Shown here: in pieces, positions 41,168-50,392 of the stretch
Numbering within the stretch: position 1 is the first letter of the stretch
Layout of the letters: every line of letters begins with the position of its first letter
DNA from: Taibaiella koreensis
Lineage (GTDB): Bacteria; Bacteroidota; Bacteroidia; Chitinophagales; Chitinophagaceae
Direction: 5' to 3'
Assembly (NCBI RefSeq): GCF_003545715.1
Contig: NZ_QVNU01000003.1
Location: 496,001 to 560,000, forward strand
DNA: 64,000 nt
Program-made: the position numbers and the translations under genes
Notes under the pieces: generated by a model
What the model saw: the letters and a program-made list of their open reading frames with translations, nothing else
The model's database searches: none
What the model was told of the DNA's origin: nothing

Positions 41168-42541
41168 TTAATGATGATGGTGGTGCGCGGAGGCGAGATT
41201 GGAGAATTCTTCCTCGCTTACTTCTTCCTGCTTCACTTCCAGTTGTTCTTCCAGTTTGGCAAACAGCTTGTCGAACAACAGGCGGCGGTAAGTCTCGTCC
41301 ATCGTCTTTTCCTCTTTCGACATTTTTTCCATGTAAGACTCCAGCCAGGGGGCATCTTCTTCGGATTTAAGACCGAAATAAGACATTACTTTGGCCTTAA
41401 CATCGTTCATTACCTCTTCATAAGATACCTGGATATCGTTGTCGCGGATCAGCTTGTCGGAGATAAGCGTCCAGCGCAACTGGTGGTCGAAGGAAGGGTA
41501 TTCTTTTTCCACTTCTTCGTCGCTCTTCTCTTTCTCACCACCTCTTTTCAGCCACAGCTTAAGGAAATCAACGGGCAGGTTGAGCGGGGTTTCGTGTACC
41601 AGCATTTCAAACAGCTCGTTCTGGATGCGCTCGTTAGCGATGCGGTTGGTTTCTTTCTCCAGCTCTTCCTTTATTCTTTCCTTAAAGCCCGCTTCGTCTT
41701 TGATCTCTGCACCGGGGAAGGCCTCGGCATAGAATTCTTCGTTCATCTCGCGGGGGATCAGGCGACCGATCTTGGTTAGGGTAAGCCTGTAGTATTGGTT
41801 GGGCGCCTCGGCATCGTCGGCCTTATGCAGCGCGCTTTTCATAAATTCGGGCAACTCTTCTGCAGTGCATACTTCAGCAGGTTGGAATACGATAGTACCG
41901 CCGGGCTGGATACCTTTCAGCTTTTCGGCCAATTGCTTGGGCATCTGCTCCAGGGTAACCACATCTTCCGTTTTTGCGGCGTCTTCGGCTACATTACCTT
42001 CGGCGTCGCTGGCTTCATAGCTAGCGTATACGATATCGGTATCCTTCTCAAATGATTCGGGATTTTCGACTTTGCCGGCACGACGGCTGATGTTATCGGC
42101 TTCATCTTCCACCAGCTTGTCGCTTACTTTGATCTTGTAACGGGTCACGCTGCCTTTTTTGTTCAGCGGGGTTACTTCAAAGTCGGGCTTAAGGCCGATC
42201 TCGAAAAAGAAATGAAAATCATCGGGCTGGTTCATGTCGAATTTCAGGTCCCGGTTTTCCATAGCAACGGGCTGTGCAAAGATCTCCGGCTTATGCTCCG
42301 ACAGGTAGTTTTGCAGCTCGCGGTTGGCGCTGTTCAGCACTTCTTCCACGAATACAGACTGTCCGTACATTTTCCGCACCATGCCGCTAGGCACATTGCC
42401 TTTACGGAAGCCGGGAATGTTGGCGTTTTTGCCATATTTTTTCAAAGCACTTTCAAAAGAAGGGAGGTAATCTTCTTTGGTAATTTTTACCACCAGTTTA
42501 TCGTGGAGGTTACCGATGGATTCACGAGTTACCGTTGCCAT
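41168..42541 (-). CDS. tig: Trigger factor, ribosome-associated chaperone
   Basis: Ribosome-bound chaperone (457 aa) that receives nascent chains. The N-terminal ribosome-binding domain is present with GFRKGNVPSGMVRK (family signature GFRxGxxP) at about residues 40-53. The middle PPIase region is degenerate and the C-terminal arms are long and helical. The protein ends in five consecutive His after a Ser-Ala linker, a natural polyhistidine tail. Transcribed alone; tRNA-Leu lies upstream on the same strand behind a terminator. Confidence 0.93.
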   Translation of the reverse strand: MATVTRESIGNLHDKLVVKITKEDYLPSFESALKKYGKNANIPGFRKGNVPSGMVRKMYGQSVFVEEVLNSANRELQNYLSEHKPEIFAQPVAMENRDLKFDMNQPDDFHFFFEIGLKPDFEVTPLNKKGSVTRYKIKVSDKLVEDEADNISRRAGKVENPESFEKDTDIVYASYEASDAEGNVAEDAAKTEDVVTLEQMPKQLAEKLKGIQPGGTIVFQPAEVCTAEELPEFMKSALHKADDAEAPNQYYRLTLTKIGRLIPREMNEEFYAEAFPGAEIKDEAGFKERIKEELEKETNRIANERIQNELFEMLVHETPLNLPVDFLKLWLKRGGEKEKSDEEVEKEYPSFDHQLRWTLISDKLIRDNDIQVSYEEVMNDVKAKVMSYFGLKSEEDAPWLESYMEKMSKEEKTMDETYRRLLFDKLFAKLEEQLEVKQEEVSEEEFSNLASAHHHHH

Positions 42542-42600
42542 GTTTATAATTTTTAAAAGGTTGTCTTGCTACTAGTTATCAAAAAAATCACTGCCAAGAA

Positions 42601-42634
42601 AAAACAAAAACCCCGCTTTCTGCGGGGCTTTTTA
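42601..42634 (-). terminator. Terminator following tRNA-Leu
   Basis: A 6-bp GC-rich stem (CCCCGC/GCGGGG, 42611-42627) is followed on the minus strand by TTTTTGTTTT. It ends the tRNA transcript before tig. The plus strand also carries a short T-run. Confidence 0.65.
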
Positions 42635-42640
42635 TCTTAG

Positions 42641-42722
42641 TGCGGGTGGAGGGACTCGAACCCCCAAGCCTCGCGGCACTAGATCCTAAGTCTAGCGTGT
42701 CTACCAATTTCACCACACCCGC
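42641..42722 (-). tRNA. tRNA-Leu (anticodon UAG)
   Basis: Folds as a cloverleaf with acceptor GCGGGTG/CACCCGC and a D-arm around GTGAAATTGGTAGACAC. The anticodon stem CTAGA/TCTAG encloses loop CTTAGGA (anticodon TAG). A variable arm and T-loop GGTTCGAGTCC follow. Discriminator base is A; CCA is not encoded. It reads CUA and other CUN leucine codons. Confidence 0.95.
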
Positions 42723-42807
42723 GCCTCAAAAAAGGAGTGCAAAAGTACGGATATTCTTGGAAAATCAAGCATATAGAAGAATTTTTTTAAAGGTTCCCGG
42801 CCGCGCA

Positions 42808-43455
42808 TCATTCTGCCAGCCCTAGCAGCATGGCCGCTTTGGCCAGGCCTACATTGTTATTGACTTCCAATTTCTTATGCAAGTTAAAGCGATGTGTTTC
42901 TACCGTGCGCAGGCTCAGGAACAGCTTATCGGCGATCTGCTGGCTCGTCAGCTCGGCCACGATCAGCTGCAGGATCTCCTTTTCGCGGCTGGTGAGGTTG
43001 GGGGAGCGGCCGGGTGTATGCTTTTTCTGGTGCAATACATTGTAAAACATTTGTTCCTTGAGCGAAGGCTCGATATACTCTTGTCCTTGGTACACCTGTT
43101 CAATGGCATATACCAGCGATAGCTTGTCCGTATTTTTCAGCACATAGCCCCTGCAGCCTTGCCTTATCATAGACCGTACATACATAGGCGCGTCGAGGCT
43201 GGTAAGGGCAATGATATTTACTGCAGGATATAGCCTGCGTATGACGGGCACAAGCTCTGTACCCTTCTGGTCGGGTAGCAGGATATCGAGCAGCAATACA
43301 TCGGGCTGCGTGCCGGCAAGGCCTTCCATCAGTTCTGCCGCCGAATTGTAAGTGCCTTTTACCTGTATAGAGGGGGCCGACAGCAACATATTTTGCAGGC
43401 CTTCTATAGCAAGTGGGTGATCGTCGGTAATCGCAACTGTGATGGGCATGATCAT
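42808..43455 (-). CDS. NarL/LuxR-type response regulator
   Basis: Response regulator of 215 aa. The receiver domain (residues ~5-120) has VAITDDHPLA and phospho-acceptor Asp in VLLLDILLPD. A C-terminal LuxR-type helix-turn-helix (~150-210) shows LTSREKEILQLIVAELTSQQ and LSLRTVETHRFNLHKKL. Its start overlaps the stop of the kinase by 4 bp, so the two are translationally coupled. Target genes are unknown; the inverted repeat at 45568-45597 is a candidate site. Confidence 0.93.
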   Translation of the reverse strand: MIMPITVAITDDHPLAIEGLQNMLLSAPSIQVKGTYNSAAELMEGLAGTQPDVLLLDILLPDQKGTELVPVIRRLYPAVNIIALTSLDAPMYVRSMIRQGCRGYVLKNTDKLSLVYAIEQVYQGQEYIEPSLKEQMFYNVLHQKKHTPGRSPNLTSREKEILQLIVAELTSQQIADKLFLSLRTVETHRFNLHKKLEVNNNVGLAKAAMLLGLAE

Positions 43456-45539
43456 TGGGTTATTTTATGGATGGTGAATTCAAGATAGACCGAAGTACCC
43501 TGGCCGGGATTGCTGCGCAGATCCATATAGCCATTGAGCGAAGCGGTACGTGAACGGAGATTGCGCAGGCCTATGCCTTCCCCGCCGCCGGCTCCGGGAA
43601 CAAATCCTTTTCCGTTGTCTTCGACGGTAATGTTGAGCAGGGCCTCATTATAGATCATCTGGACCATAGCCTGCGTGGCCGCAGCATGCTTCAGCACATT
43701 CTGTACCAGCTCCTGTACGATACGGTATACCGACAGTTCAAATCCCGGCTCAAAGCGGGGAATATCGGTATACTGCAGATCGATATCAAGGCCGCTGTGC
43801 TGTACGTTTTTACAGAAATAATAGACAGCTTCCGACAATCCACCTTCCAGCAGGGTATCGGGCAGCAGGTTGTGCGCCGTGGTCCTGAGCTCTGTAGTGG
43901 CCTCGTCCAGGCGGCTTATGATCTGGTGAAAATCGCCGGAGTCCCGGAGGCTGAGATGGCGCTCCGGCAATATGCTCAGGTTCATCTTTACTGCCGAGAA
44001 CTTGACCACGACCCCATCGTGAAGATCCCGCGCGAGTCGCGACCGCTCACCTTCTTCGCCTTCCATCTTGGCTTTCAGCGCCAGAATCTCGGTGTCTTTT
44101 TCCATATTGAGGATAAGCACCCGGTGCAGCTTTTCCCTATGTTGTTTACGGCTGTACAAGGCTGCCAGGATAAAGGCCAGCAGCAGGCCTCCCGAGGCCA
44201 GGCCGCCGATCCAGATGTTTTTTTCCCGCAGGCGGTTGCGTTCCGTAGCCAGCTGAAGCTCCTTTTGGGCGATCAGCTTATCTTTTTCTGCTGTTTTGAA
44301 TTTCATTTCCACTTCAGCAATACGACCGGCATTGTTGCTGCCCGTGAAGCTATCCTGTATTTTCAGCTGGCGTTCTTTATAGTACAGCGCCTTCTTGTAT
44401 AGCCCCAGGCCGGCGTAGATGGTGCTCAGGTGGTCGTAGCCGTCGCCGGCGTTGATGAGGTTGTTGTATCGCTCGGCATAGGCAATTGCCGGTAGCAGGT
44501 AGCGTTTGGCTATGGCATATTGACCGGTATGGGTATACACACAGCCCATGAGGTACGAGGAGCTGAGCCATTCGGTGGTGGAGTTGACGCCGGCCGCCTT
44601 GTTGTAGGCTTCACGGGCCATGCGCTGGGCTTCAGGGAACCGGCCTTCTTTGGCAAGTATGGCGCCCAGAATGAATGCGCTGGCATAAATAAGATGCGAA
44701 TCGTTTTTACGATAGGCATAAGCCAGGGCCTGGTAATGATACGCTTTGGCTTCTTTGTACTGCTTTTTCTGGTAAAAGATAGTGCCCTTGTTAGCGATCG
44801 TATTGATGATCTCGGAAGAATCGCCGCGATGTTTGGCCAGGGCGATGGCCTTGTCTACAAGCGGCCAGACCTTGTCCCACTGCTCCAGGCGCATCTGGAT
44901 ATTGGCCAGGCCGGTATAGGCTCTTATGAATACGGCATGATTGGTATCGGCCCGGCGTACATCCGACAGGATTCGATAATACAGCTTGGTTGCGGAATCG
45001 GCCTGCCCGTTCTCCCAATAGGCTCCTGCCGCATTGGTAAAGGTAAGATAGTAGTAATAGCTGTCGACCGTGCTCCTGGGTGTTCTTGCAGCAACTTTGT
45101 GGTAGAGGTCGATCGCCTGGTCGTAGGCGCCGATCTGGGCATACATGCCCGACAGCGAAAAGTACTGCTTGAAGGGATACTCGCCCTTTTGCAGATAAGC
45201 TTCGGCCGACAGGCTCATGAAACGGATAGCGGATGGATAGTCGGCCTTTTTGATATACCAGGTGGCCATGTAGGTAAGAATGCGCGCCCGGTGCTGTGGT
45301 TGTCGCCGCAGCTGGGCTTCACGCATGGCCGCCTTGTAATAGACCATGGCGCTGTCAGGCGTCTTATCGCTGTTTTGCAACTTGTATCCCCGGTCAAGAA
45401 TGCGGTATATGGCAATAGAGTCCATATAATCCAAGGGCGTTTCGGGCGGGTTGCCCAGCCGGGAAAAGAACTCCTGTCCATTGGCTACGAACGGGAGCAG
45501 CGCCGGTAAAAGCAATAATAAGAGCCTCAATTTCCCCAT
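43452..45539 (-). CDS. TPR-containing sensor histidine kinase (HisKA_3)
   Basis: Hybrid-architecture sensor kinase of 695 aa. It has a signal peptide, then about eight tetratricopeptide-like repeats in the periplasm (residues ~45-400), and one transmembrane helix, IWIGGLASGGLLLAFILAAL (about 440-460). A short coiled coil follows, then the HisKA_3 box RSRLARDLHDGVVVKFSAVK and an ATPase domain with VQELVQNVLKHA and GEGIGLRNLRSR. It is paired with the NarL-type regulator. The periplasmic TPRs suggest sensing of a protein or peptide ligand; the signal is unknown. Confidence 0.92.
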   Translation of the reverse strand: MGKLRLLLLLLPALLPFVANGQEFFSRLGNPPETPLDYMDSIAIYRILDRGYKLQNSDKTPDSAMVYYKAAMREAQLRRQPQHRARILTYMATWYIKKADYPSAIRFMSLSAEAYLQKGEYPFKQYFSLSGMYAQIGAYDQAIDLYHKVAARTPRSTVDSYYYYLTFTNAAGAYWENGQADSATKLYYRILSDVRRADTNHAVFIRAYTGLANIQMRLEQWDKVWPLVDKAIALAKHRGDSSEIINTIANKGTIFYQKKQYKEAKAYHYQALAYAYRKNDSHLIYASAFILGAILAKEGRFPEAQRMAREAYNKAAGVNSTTEWLSSSYLMGCVYTHTGQYAIAKRYLLPAIAYAERYNNLINAGDGYDHLSTIYAGLGLYKKALYYKERQLKIQDSFTGSNNAGRIAEVEMKFKTAEKDKLIAQKELQLATERNRLREKNIWIGGLASGGLLLAFILAALYSRKQHREKLHRVLILNMEKDTEILALKAKMEGEEGERSRLARDLHDGVVVKFSAVKMNLSILPERHLSLRDSGDFHQIISRLDEATTELRTTAHNLLPDTLLEGGLSEAVYYFCKNVQHSGLDIDLQYTDIPRFEPGFELSVYRIVQELVQNVLKHAAATQAMVQMIYNEALLNITVEDNGKGFVPGAGGGEGIGLRNLRSRTASLNGYMDLRSNPGQGTSVYLEFTIHKITQ

Positions 45540-45567
45540 AAGTTGATCCTGCGTCGCGGCTAAGTAT

Positions 45568-45597
45568 AACTACGTAATCTCATGAAATTACGTAGTT
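45568..45597. promoter_or_regulatory. 11-bp perfect inverted repeat, candidate operator
   Basis: AACTACGTAAT (45568-45578) and its exact complement (45587-45597) are separated by 8 bp. It lies between the divergent kinase operon and the T9SS operon, 30 bp from the kinase start. A dimeric LuxR-type regulator site is a natural reading. Confidence 0.5.
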
Positions 45598-45620
45598 GTA
45601 AATTAATAAAAAATGTGGAA

Positions 45621-45634
45621 CAAATATAGATTTG
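45621..45634. promoter_or_regulatory. Head-to-head overlapping -7 boxes
   Basis: CAAATATAGATTTG contains TAGATTTG on the plus strand (45627-45634, toward the T9SS operon) and TATATTTG on the minus strand (45621-45628, toward the kinase). The boxes share two bases, so polymerases would compete. Confidence 0.4.
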
Positions 45635-45794
45635 TAAGTACCGTCCCGTTTTGCTCCCTTCAGGGAATGAAGACGGGTAAAACAGTGTAAAAAGTGAGGC
45701 CGGGCGACCGGCAGGCAAGAATAACGCACCGTTCCCCCGGAGTAAACCACCACACCATTAACCAGGCAAGATTTACAATAAAAATTTAATCTGC

Positions 45795-48167
45795 ATGAGA
45801 AAATTATACCTGTCTCTTTTATGGTTGCTGTGCTACAGCCTGCAGGACCTGGCGCCCGCCCGCGCTCAGGCCGTCAATTTCAGCTGGGCCCGTGGGATCG
45901 ACAATCCCGACGGCAACGCCGCCTATATGAACGCTATGCTCAATAAGGATCACGTTACTACCGTCGATTCTATGGGCAATGTCTATACTGCAGGCCGGTT
46001 CTTTGGAACGGTCGATTTTGACCCGGGACCGGGCGTCGTCAACCTGTCTGCCACCGGGATCCGCAGCAGCATCTATATCACCAAGATCAATGCAGCGGGT
46101 AATCTGGTATGGGCAAAGAGCCTGCGCACCACAACCGGATATGGCGCCTCGGCAACCGTGATCACCATCGATAAAAAAGGGGCAGTGTATGTAGCGGGAA
46201 GGCTGAATGATACCAGCACTATCGATTATGATCCCGGCCCCGGCACCCAGATCGGTACCAATGCCGACAATAACAGCTTGTTTATCGTGAAACTGGACGG
46301 TAGTGGCGGCTATGTATGGGCCAAGCAGTTTGACGGAGCGTTGGGAGGCGTAAGCCTTAATTCGCTGAACTACCTGAAAGGGCTTGCGGTCGATGATGCC
46401 GGCAATGTCTATTTCGCGGGGCAGTTCAATGGTGGTATCGATCTTGATCCCGGACCGGGTACGGCGATGTATACTGTAGCCAACCCCTGCAGCAATTGTA
46501 TGAATGCATTTGTTGCCAAGCTGGATGCGTCGGGCAATTTTCTTTGGGGTGGCGATATGTATTGCGATGCGGAATGCGGTGTGGAGAGCCTGGCCATTGA
46601 CGCCCAGGCCAATATTTATTTCACCGGTGGCTACTTCGGTACCCTGGACCTCGACCCGGGGCCAGGTACTTACAACTCTGTAAACAGCCTGGGCGGGTAT
46701 ATCGTGAAGCTGAATACCAATGGCGTTTTTCAATGGGCGCATGAAGTACAAAGCACCGGCAGGGTATGGTGCCAGGACATAGTGACAGACGTTACCGGCA
46801 ATATATTGGTTACAGGCGGCTTTTACGGCACAGTAGATTTTAACCTCGATCCTGGCCCTGCCAATGTGTTTAATGTGACCGGCCTGAACGCGGGAAGCTC
46901 CTCGGGTATTCCATATTACGCGGCTTACGACGGCTATGTGCTGAAGCTGGATCCGGGAGGCCATTTTATCTGGGTACGCTCCTATGGCGGCGTAATCACC
47001 AATACCTATATGAACGCTACGCTGGATAACGGACGCGGATTAAGCATTGCCACAGACAAGACCGGCGCGGTGTATGCGATGGGTACCTTTATCGAGACCG
47101 CCGATTTCGATCCCGGCCCGGGCACCTTCAATCTTACCGCCGTTCCAGACAGCGCAGACATCTACCTGCTGAAGCTGAGCGCTGCCGGTGACTTCGAATG
47201 GGCCAAGGACATCCGGAATCAATTCCTGGAGGTACCTACCTACAAAGCCTTATGCCCCGATATCAGCGTAGACGACCGTGGCGATGTATATGCCTCTTCG
47301 GCTTTCAAAAACACCGTGGACTTTGATCCAGGGCCGGGTGTCAGTAATCTTACTGCGATCGTGCCCTGCAGCAATTTTATCGTGAAGTTGTCGCCGGTAT
47401 GTCCTATTGCCTCCAGGGTAAGCCGGGATTCTTCCTGCGGTCCGTATACCTTTAACGGCCAGGTGTATACTACCAGCGGCTCTTATAGCCAGTTTTACAC
47501 CAGCAGCGGTGGTTGCGACAGCGTATCGGTGCTGCATCTTGTGATCCGTGGCGATACCGTGCAACTGGCCGATACAGGCTGCAAGCAATATGTGCTCAAC
47601 AGCAATACCTATACCGAAAGCGGCGTCTATACCCAGATCTATACCAATACTGCCGGCTGCGACAGTGTACTGGTACTTAATCTCCTCGTTAATAAGCCGG
47701 ATACTTCGGTAAGCCTTTCGGGCAGAATGCTCAGCGCACTCAGTACGGATGGAGATCACTATCGCTGGATCGATTGCAACGACAACAGCCCGGTGCCCGG
47801 AGCGACAACGCAACAATTTACACCGGTAGAGGACGGCAGCTATGCCCTGGTGATCACAGTGGGTGGCTGCAGCGATACATCGGCATGTTACCAGGTAGGC
47901 GCTGGTACTTCGATCCGTACGCCATCAGGCAACCGGGTGAAACTATACCCCAACCCGGTAAAAGATGTATTGTTTATTGAAGCCGCGCAGGTGTTGGATC
48001 ATGCTTCCTTAAGGCTGACCGATATTATGGGAAAAACGGTATTGCTACAGCAGCAGCTTAGCGGACGATCGTTCCGGATCAGTACGGCCGGCCTGCCGCC
48101 GGGCATCTATTTTGTTGAGCTGGCCGAGGGAAGCAGGGCCTCAAAAGCGAAGCTGGTCAAATACTAA
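45795..48167 (+). CDS. T9SS type A cargo with seven DPGPG beta-propeller repeats
   Basis: Secreted 790-aa protein. The signal peptide ends near ARAQA. Residues ~50-530 hold seven repeats centred on a VDFDPGPGxxNLT-like motif preceded by G.F.GT, matching SBBP-type beta-propeller blades. Two tandem modules ending GCDSVSVLHLVI and GCDSVLVLNLLV follow (~545-640), then a type A sorting domain (KLYPNPVKDVLFIE...GIYFVELAEG). It opens a four-gene operon with gaps of 37, 19 and 32 bp. Cell-surface binding role inferred; no catalytic motif is visible. Confidence 0.85.
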   Translation: MRKLYLSLLWLLCYSLQDLAPARAQAVNFSWARGIDNPDGNAAYMNAMLNKDHVTTVDSMGNVYTAGRFFGTVDFDPGPGVVNLSATGIRSSIYITKINAAGNLVWAKSLRTTTGYGASATVITIDKKGAVYVAGRLNDTSTIDYDPGPGTQIGTNADNNSLFIVKLDGSGGYVWAKQFDGALGGVSLNSLNYLKGLAVDDAGNVYFAGQFNGGIDLDPGPGTAMYTVANPCSNCMNAFVAKLDASGNFLWGGDMYCDAECGVESLAIDAQANIYFTGGYFGTLDLDPGPGTYNSVNSLGGYIVKLNTNGVFQWAHEVQSTGRVWCQDIVTDVTGNILVTGGFYGTVDFNLDPGPANVFNVTGLNAGSSSGIPYYAAYDGYVLKLDPGGHFIWVRSYGGVITNTYMNATLDNGRGLSIATDKTGAVYAMGTFIETADFDPGPGTFNLTAVPDSADIYLLKLSAAGDFEWAKDIRNQFLEVPTYKALCPDISVDDRGDVYASSAFKNTVDFDPGPGVSNLTAIVPCSNFIVKLSPVCPIASRVSRDSSCGPYTFNGQVYTTSGSYSQFYTSSGGCDSVSVLHLVIRGDTVQLADTGCKQYVLNSNTYTESGVYTQIYTNTAGCDSVLVLNLLVNKPDTSVSLSGRMLSALSTDGDHYRWIDCNDNSPVPGATTQQFTPVEDGSYALVITVGGCSDTSACYQVGAGTSIRTPSGNRVKLYPNPVKDVLFIEAAQVLDHASLRLTDIMGKTVLLQQQLSGRSFRISTAGLPPGIYFVELAEGSRASKAKLVKY

Positions 48168-48204
48168 ACCTTCCCGCTTTCAGGGACATTCAACGGAAAA
48201 TATT

Positions 48205-50373
48205 ATGAAACAGAAAGGAATTTTCTCCCGGTTGGCGTTGGTCCTGTTGTGTCTCCTCTTCTACGGAGGTCTGTGGGCGCAGGATTTTACACAGCTGCCA
48301 CCATTTAAAAAGGCCAACAGCATCTGGATGCTGGCGACCAAAGGTATTAGCTTCAATACCAGCCCGGCCACGATGTTACCCTCGTCTATGCCGATGGGTA
48401 CCATGGGCAATGTATCGGTATGCCACCCTCGTACAGGACAGCTCCTGTTTTATACCAATGGCTTCAACTGCTGGAATCGTAACCACCAGCTCATGCCCGA
48501 TGGTATAGGGCTGGGCGGCGCCGGCCTTTCGATGCAGAATATTTGCATCGTACCCTTTATCAACGATACCAGCAAGTATTACCTCTTTTACATCAAGCAG
48601 GGCGGTATCTCTTTGTCTATTGGCGGCGGTCCTCTTCCTACGCTTCCTCCGGGCGGCTTTGATTATAACCTCACCTATTCGGTTATCGATATGAACCTGG
48701 ACAATGGTCTGGGAGCCATCGTGCCGGGAAAGAGAAATATTATAGCGGCGCATGGCCCCCTGGGCGATATGATGGCAGTTGTGCCCGGCAACAATTGTGA
48801 TATATGGCTGTTGACTCATCCCGTAGATCTGCCCGATGTAAAAGCCTTTCACATTACCACTGCCGGTATCGATACCACGCCGGTGGTATCGACACTGATG
48901 CCCGGCATCACCGGCCTCCAGTCCTTTACTGCGGGGGCGCTGGCCGTTTCGCCCAACCGCAAGAAAGTAGCTATGGCCAGCAACAACGGGCTGGAGATAT
49001 CGGGTTTCGGTTTTGGTTTCTATGGGACCATTGGCGTCCAGGTAGCCGATTTTGACCCCGAGACCGGCATATTGTCCAACAACATGGTGCTGACCGATAC
49101 TTCGATGGCCGAAGGGGTCTGTTTTTCTCCCGATAATTCAAAATTGTATAGCGCGCTCATCACGGGTATGATCGATTCCAGCAATTGTGGCTATCTGTGC
49201 CAGCATGATCTGAGCAGTGGCGTGCCTACTTCCATTATTGCTTCCCGTTACCTGATACCCTATACCGGCGGCTCCTTGCGTCGCAGAGGGGATACTGTCT
49301 TTCTTTCGGCTTTTCGTGGATATTTCAGCCGCCCCAATCTCGCGGGCGCAGCCTGCGGCTTTGCACCATCGGTCACTACACCCTTTTTACCGGCCGGTTA
49401 TCCTCTGGGCGACCTTTGCTACCCCATCGGTAACGATGTGGTCTACACCTTCCCCCCGGATACCCTGACCCTGCCCATGACGGATACCTGCTTTTTCAGG
49501 AAGATCACGCTGCATGCCCCTGCGGGCTATAACGATTATGTGTGGAACGATGGGGTGGCCGATAGCATGCATAACTTTTACAGCTCCGGGCAATGCAAAG
49601 TAACCTATAACGATGGCTGCCATACCTATATCAAGCCCTATAGGCTTAATGAAGCAGGCGCTGGTCTGGGTCCCCGCGATACGGTGATCTGCAAAGCGCC
49701 TCCCCTGGTGTTGCAAGCCGGTACAAAAGGTCAGGTGCAGTCCTTCCTCTGGCAGGATGGCAGCACCGGCAATAGCTTCCGGGTAACGCAGGATGGACAG
49801 TACTGGGTCAAGGTGACCTTTGCGGCTAACTGCACGCTAACCGATACGATCGGCATCACTTTCTCTGACGTGCAGCAGGACCTGGGCGAGGATAAGATCA
49901 TCTGTCGCGGAGATCCGGTGAACGTAACACTGAAAGCCAATATACCACCTGGCGGGAATGCCAGCTGGAACACCGGCGCTACCGGTCAAACCATTACGGC
50001 AACAGATACCGGCACTTACAGCGTAAAAGTAACCGCCGGCAAATGCGTGGGCCGCGACGAGGTCCACATCGGTATGGGCTATTGCGCCTGCCAGCCCCTG
50101 GTGCCTAATGCTTTTTCGCCAAATGCAGACGGTGTGAATGATTGGTTCAAACCCGTGCTGGCGGCCGATTGTCCGGTAAGCAATTATTCCCTGGCCGTAT
50201 ACAACCGCTTCGGGCAGCGGGTTTTCTTCAGCGCAAAACCGGAGCAAGGCTGGGATGGACAATTCAACGGCCAGCCCTCGGAGGTCGGGACCTATATGTA
50301 CGAGCTGAAGTACACGGGAGGCGTGCGGAATATAAGCGAATACAAGAAAGGCGACCTTAACCTCATCCGTTAG
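48205..50373 (+). CDS. T9SS type B cargo protein
   Basis: Secreted protein of 722 aa. The ATG at 48205 starts a good signal peptide (ending GGLWAQ); a longer frame beginning at 48112 overlaps the previous gene and is rejected. The N-terminal half contains NVSVCHPRTGQLLFYTNGFN and SPNRKKVAMASNNG, and resembles a propeller-like domain that is shared with the protein at 51019. Ig-like segments follow, then the type B sorting domain NAFSPNADGVNDWFKP...GWDGQFNGQ. Probably surface-anchored; ligand unknown. Confidence 0.84.
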   Translation: MKQKGIFSRLALVLLCLLFYGGLWAQDFTQLPPFKKANSIWMLATKGISFNTSPATMLPSSMPMGTMGNVSVCHPRTGQLLFYTNGFNCWNRNHQLMPDGIGLGGAGLSMQNICIVPFINDTSKYYLFYIKQGGISLSIGGGPLPTLPPGGFDYNLTYSVIDMNLDNGLGAIVPGKRNIIAAHGPLGDMMAVVPGNNCDIWLLTHPVDLPDVKAFHITTAGIDTTPVVSTLMPGITGLQSFTAGALAVSPNRKKVAMASNNGLEISGFGFGFYGTIGVQVADFDPETGILSNNMVLTDTSMAEGVCFSPDNSKLYSALITGMIDSSNCGYLCQHDLSSGVPTSIIASRYLIPYTGGSLRRRGDTVFLSAFRGYFSRPNLAGAACGFAPSVTTPFLPAGYPLGDLCYPIGNDVVYTFPPDTLTLPMTDTCFFRKITLHAPAGYNDYVWNDGVADSMHNFYSSGQCKVTYNDGCHTYIKPYRLNEAGAGLGPRDTVICKAPPLVLQAGTKGQVQSFLWQDGSTGNSFRVTQDGQYWVKVTFAANCTLTDTIGITFSDVQQDLGEDKIICRGDPVNVTLKANIPPGGNASWNTGATGQTITATDTGTYSVKVTAGKCVGRDEVHIGMGYCACQPLVPNAFSPNADGVNDWFKPVLAADCPVSNYSLAVYNRFGQRVFFSAKPEQGWDGQFNGQPSEVGTYMYELKYTGGVRNISEYKKGDLNLIR

Positions 50374-50392
50374 CCCTCCAAAAAAGACAGCT

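Noticed and set aside
45819-46964. Minus-strand open frame opposite the propeller protein
   Set aside because: Antisense of the DPGPG-repeat gene, whose signal peptide, repeats and sorting domain are convincing.
45795-47350. DNA-level tandem repeat
   Set aside because: The similarity is at protein level (DPGPG blades). The bases vary between units, so it is not annotated as a DNA repeat.
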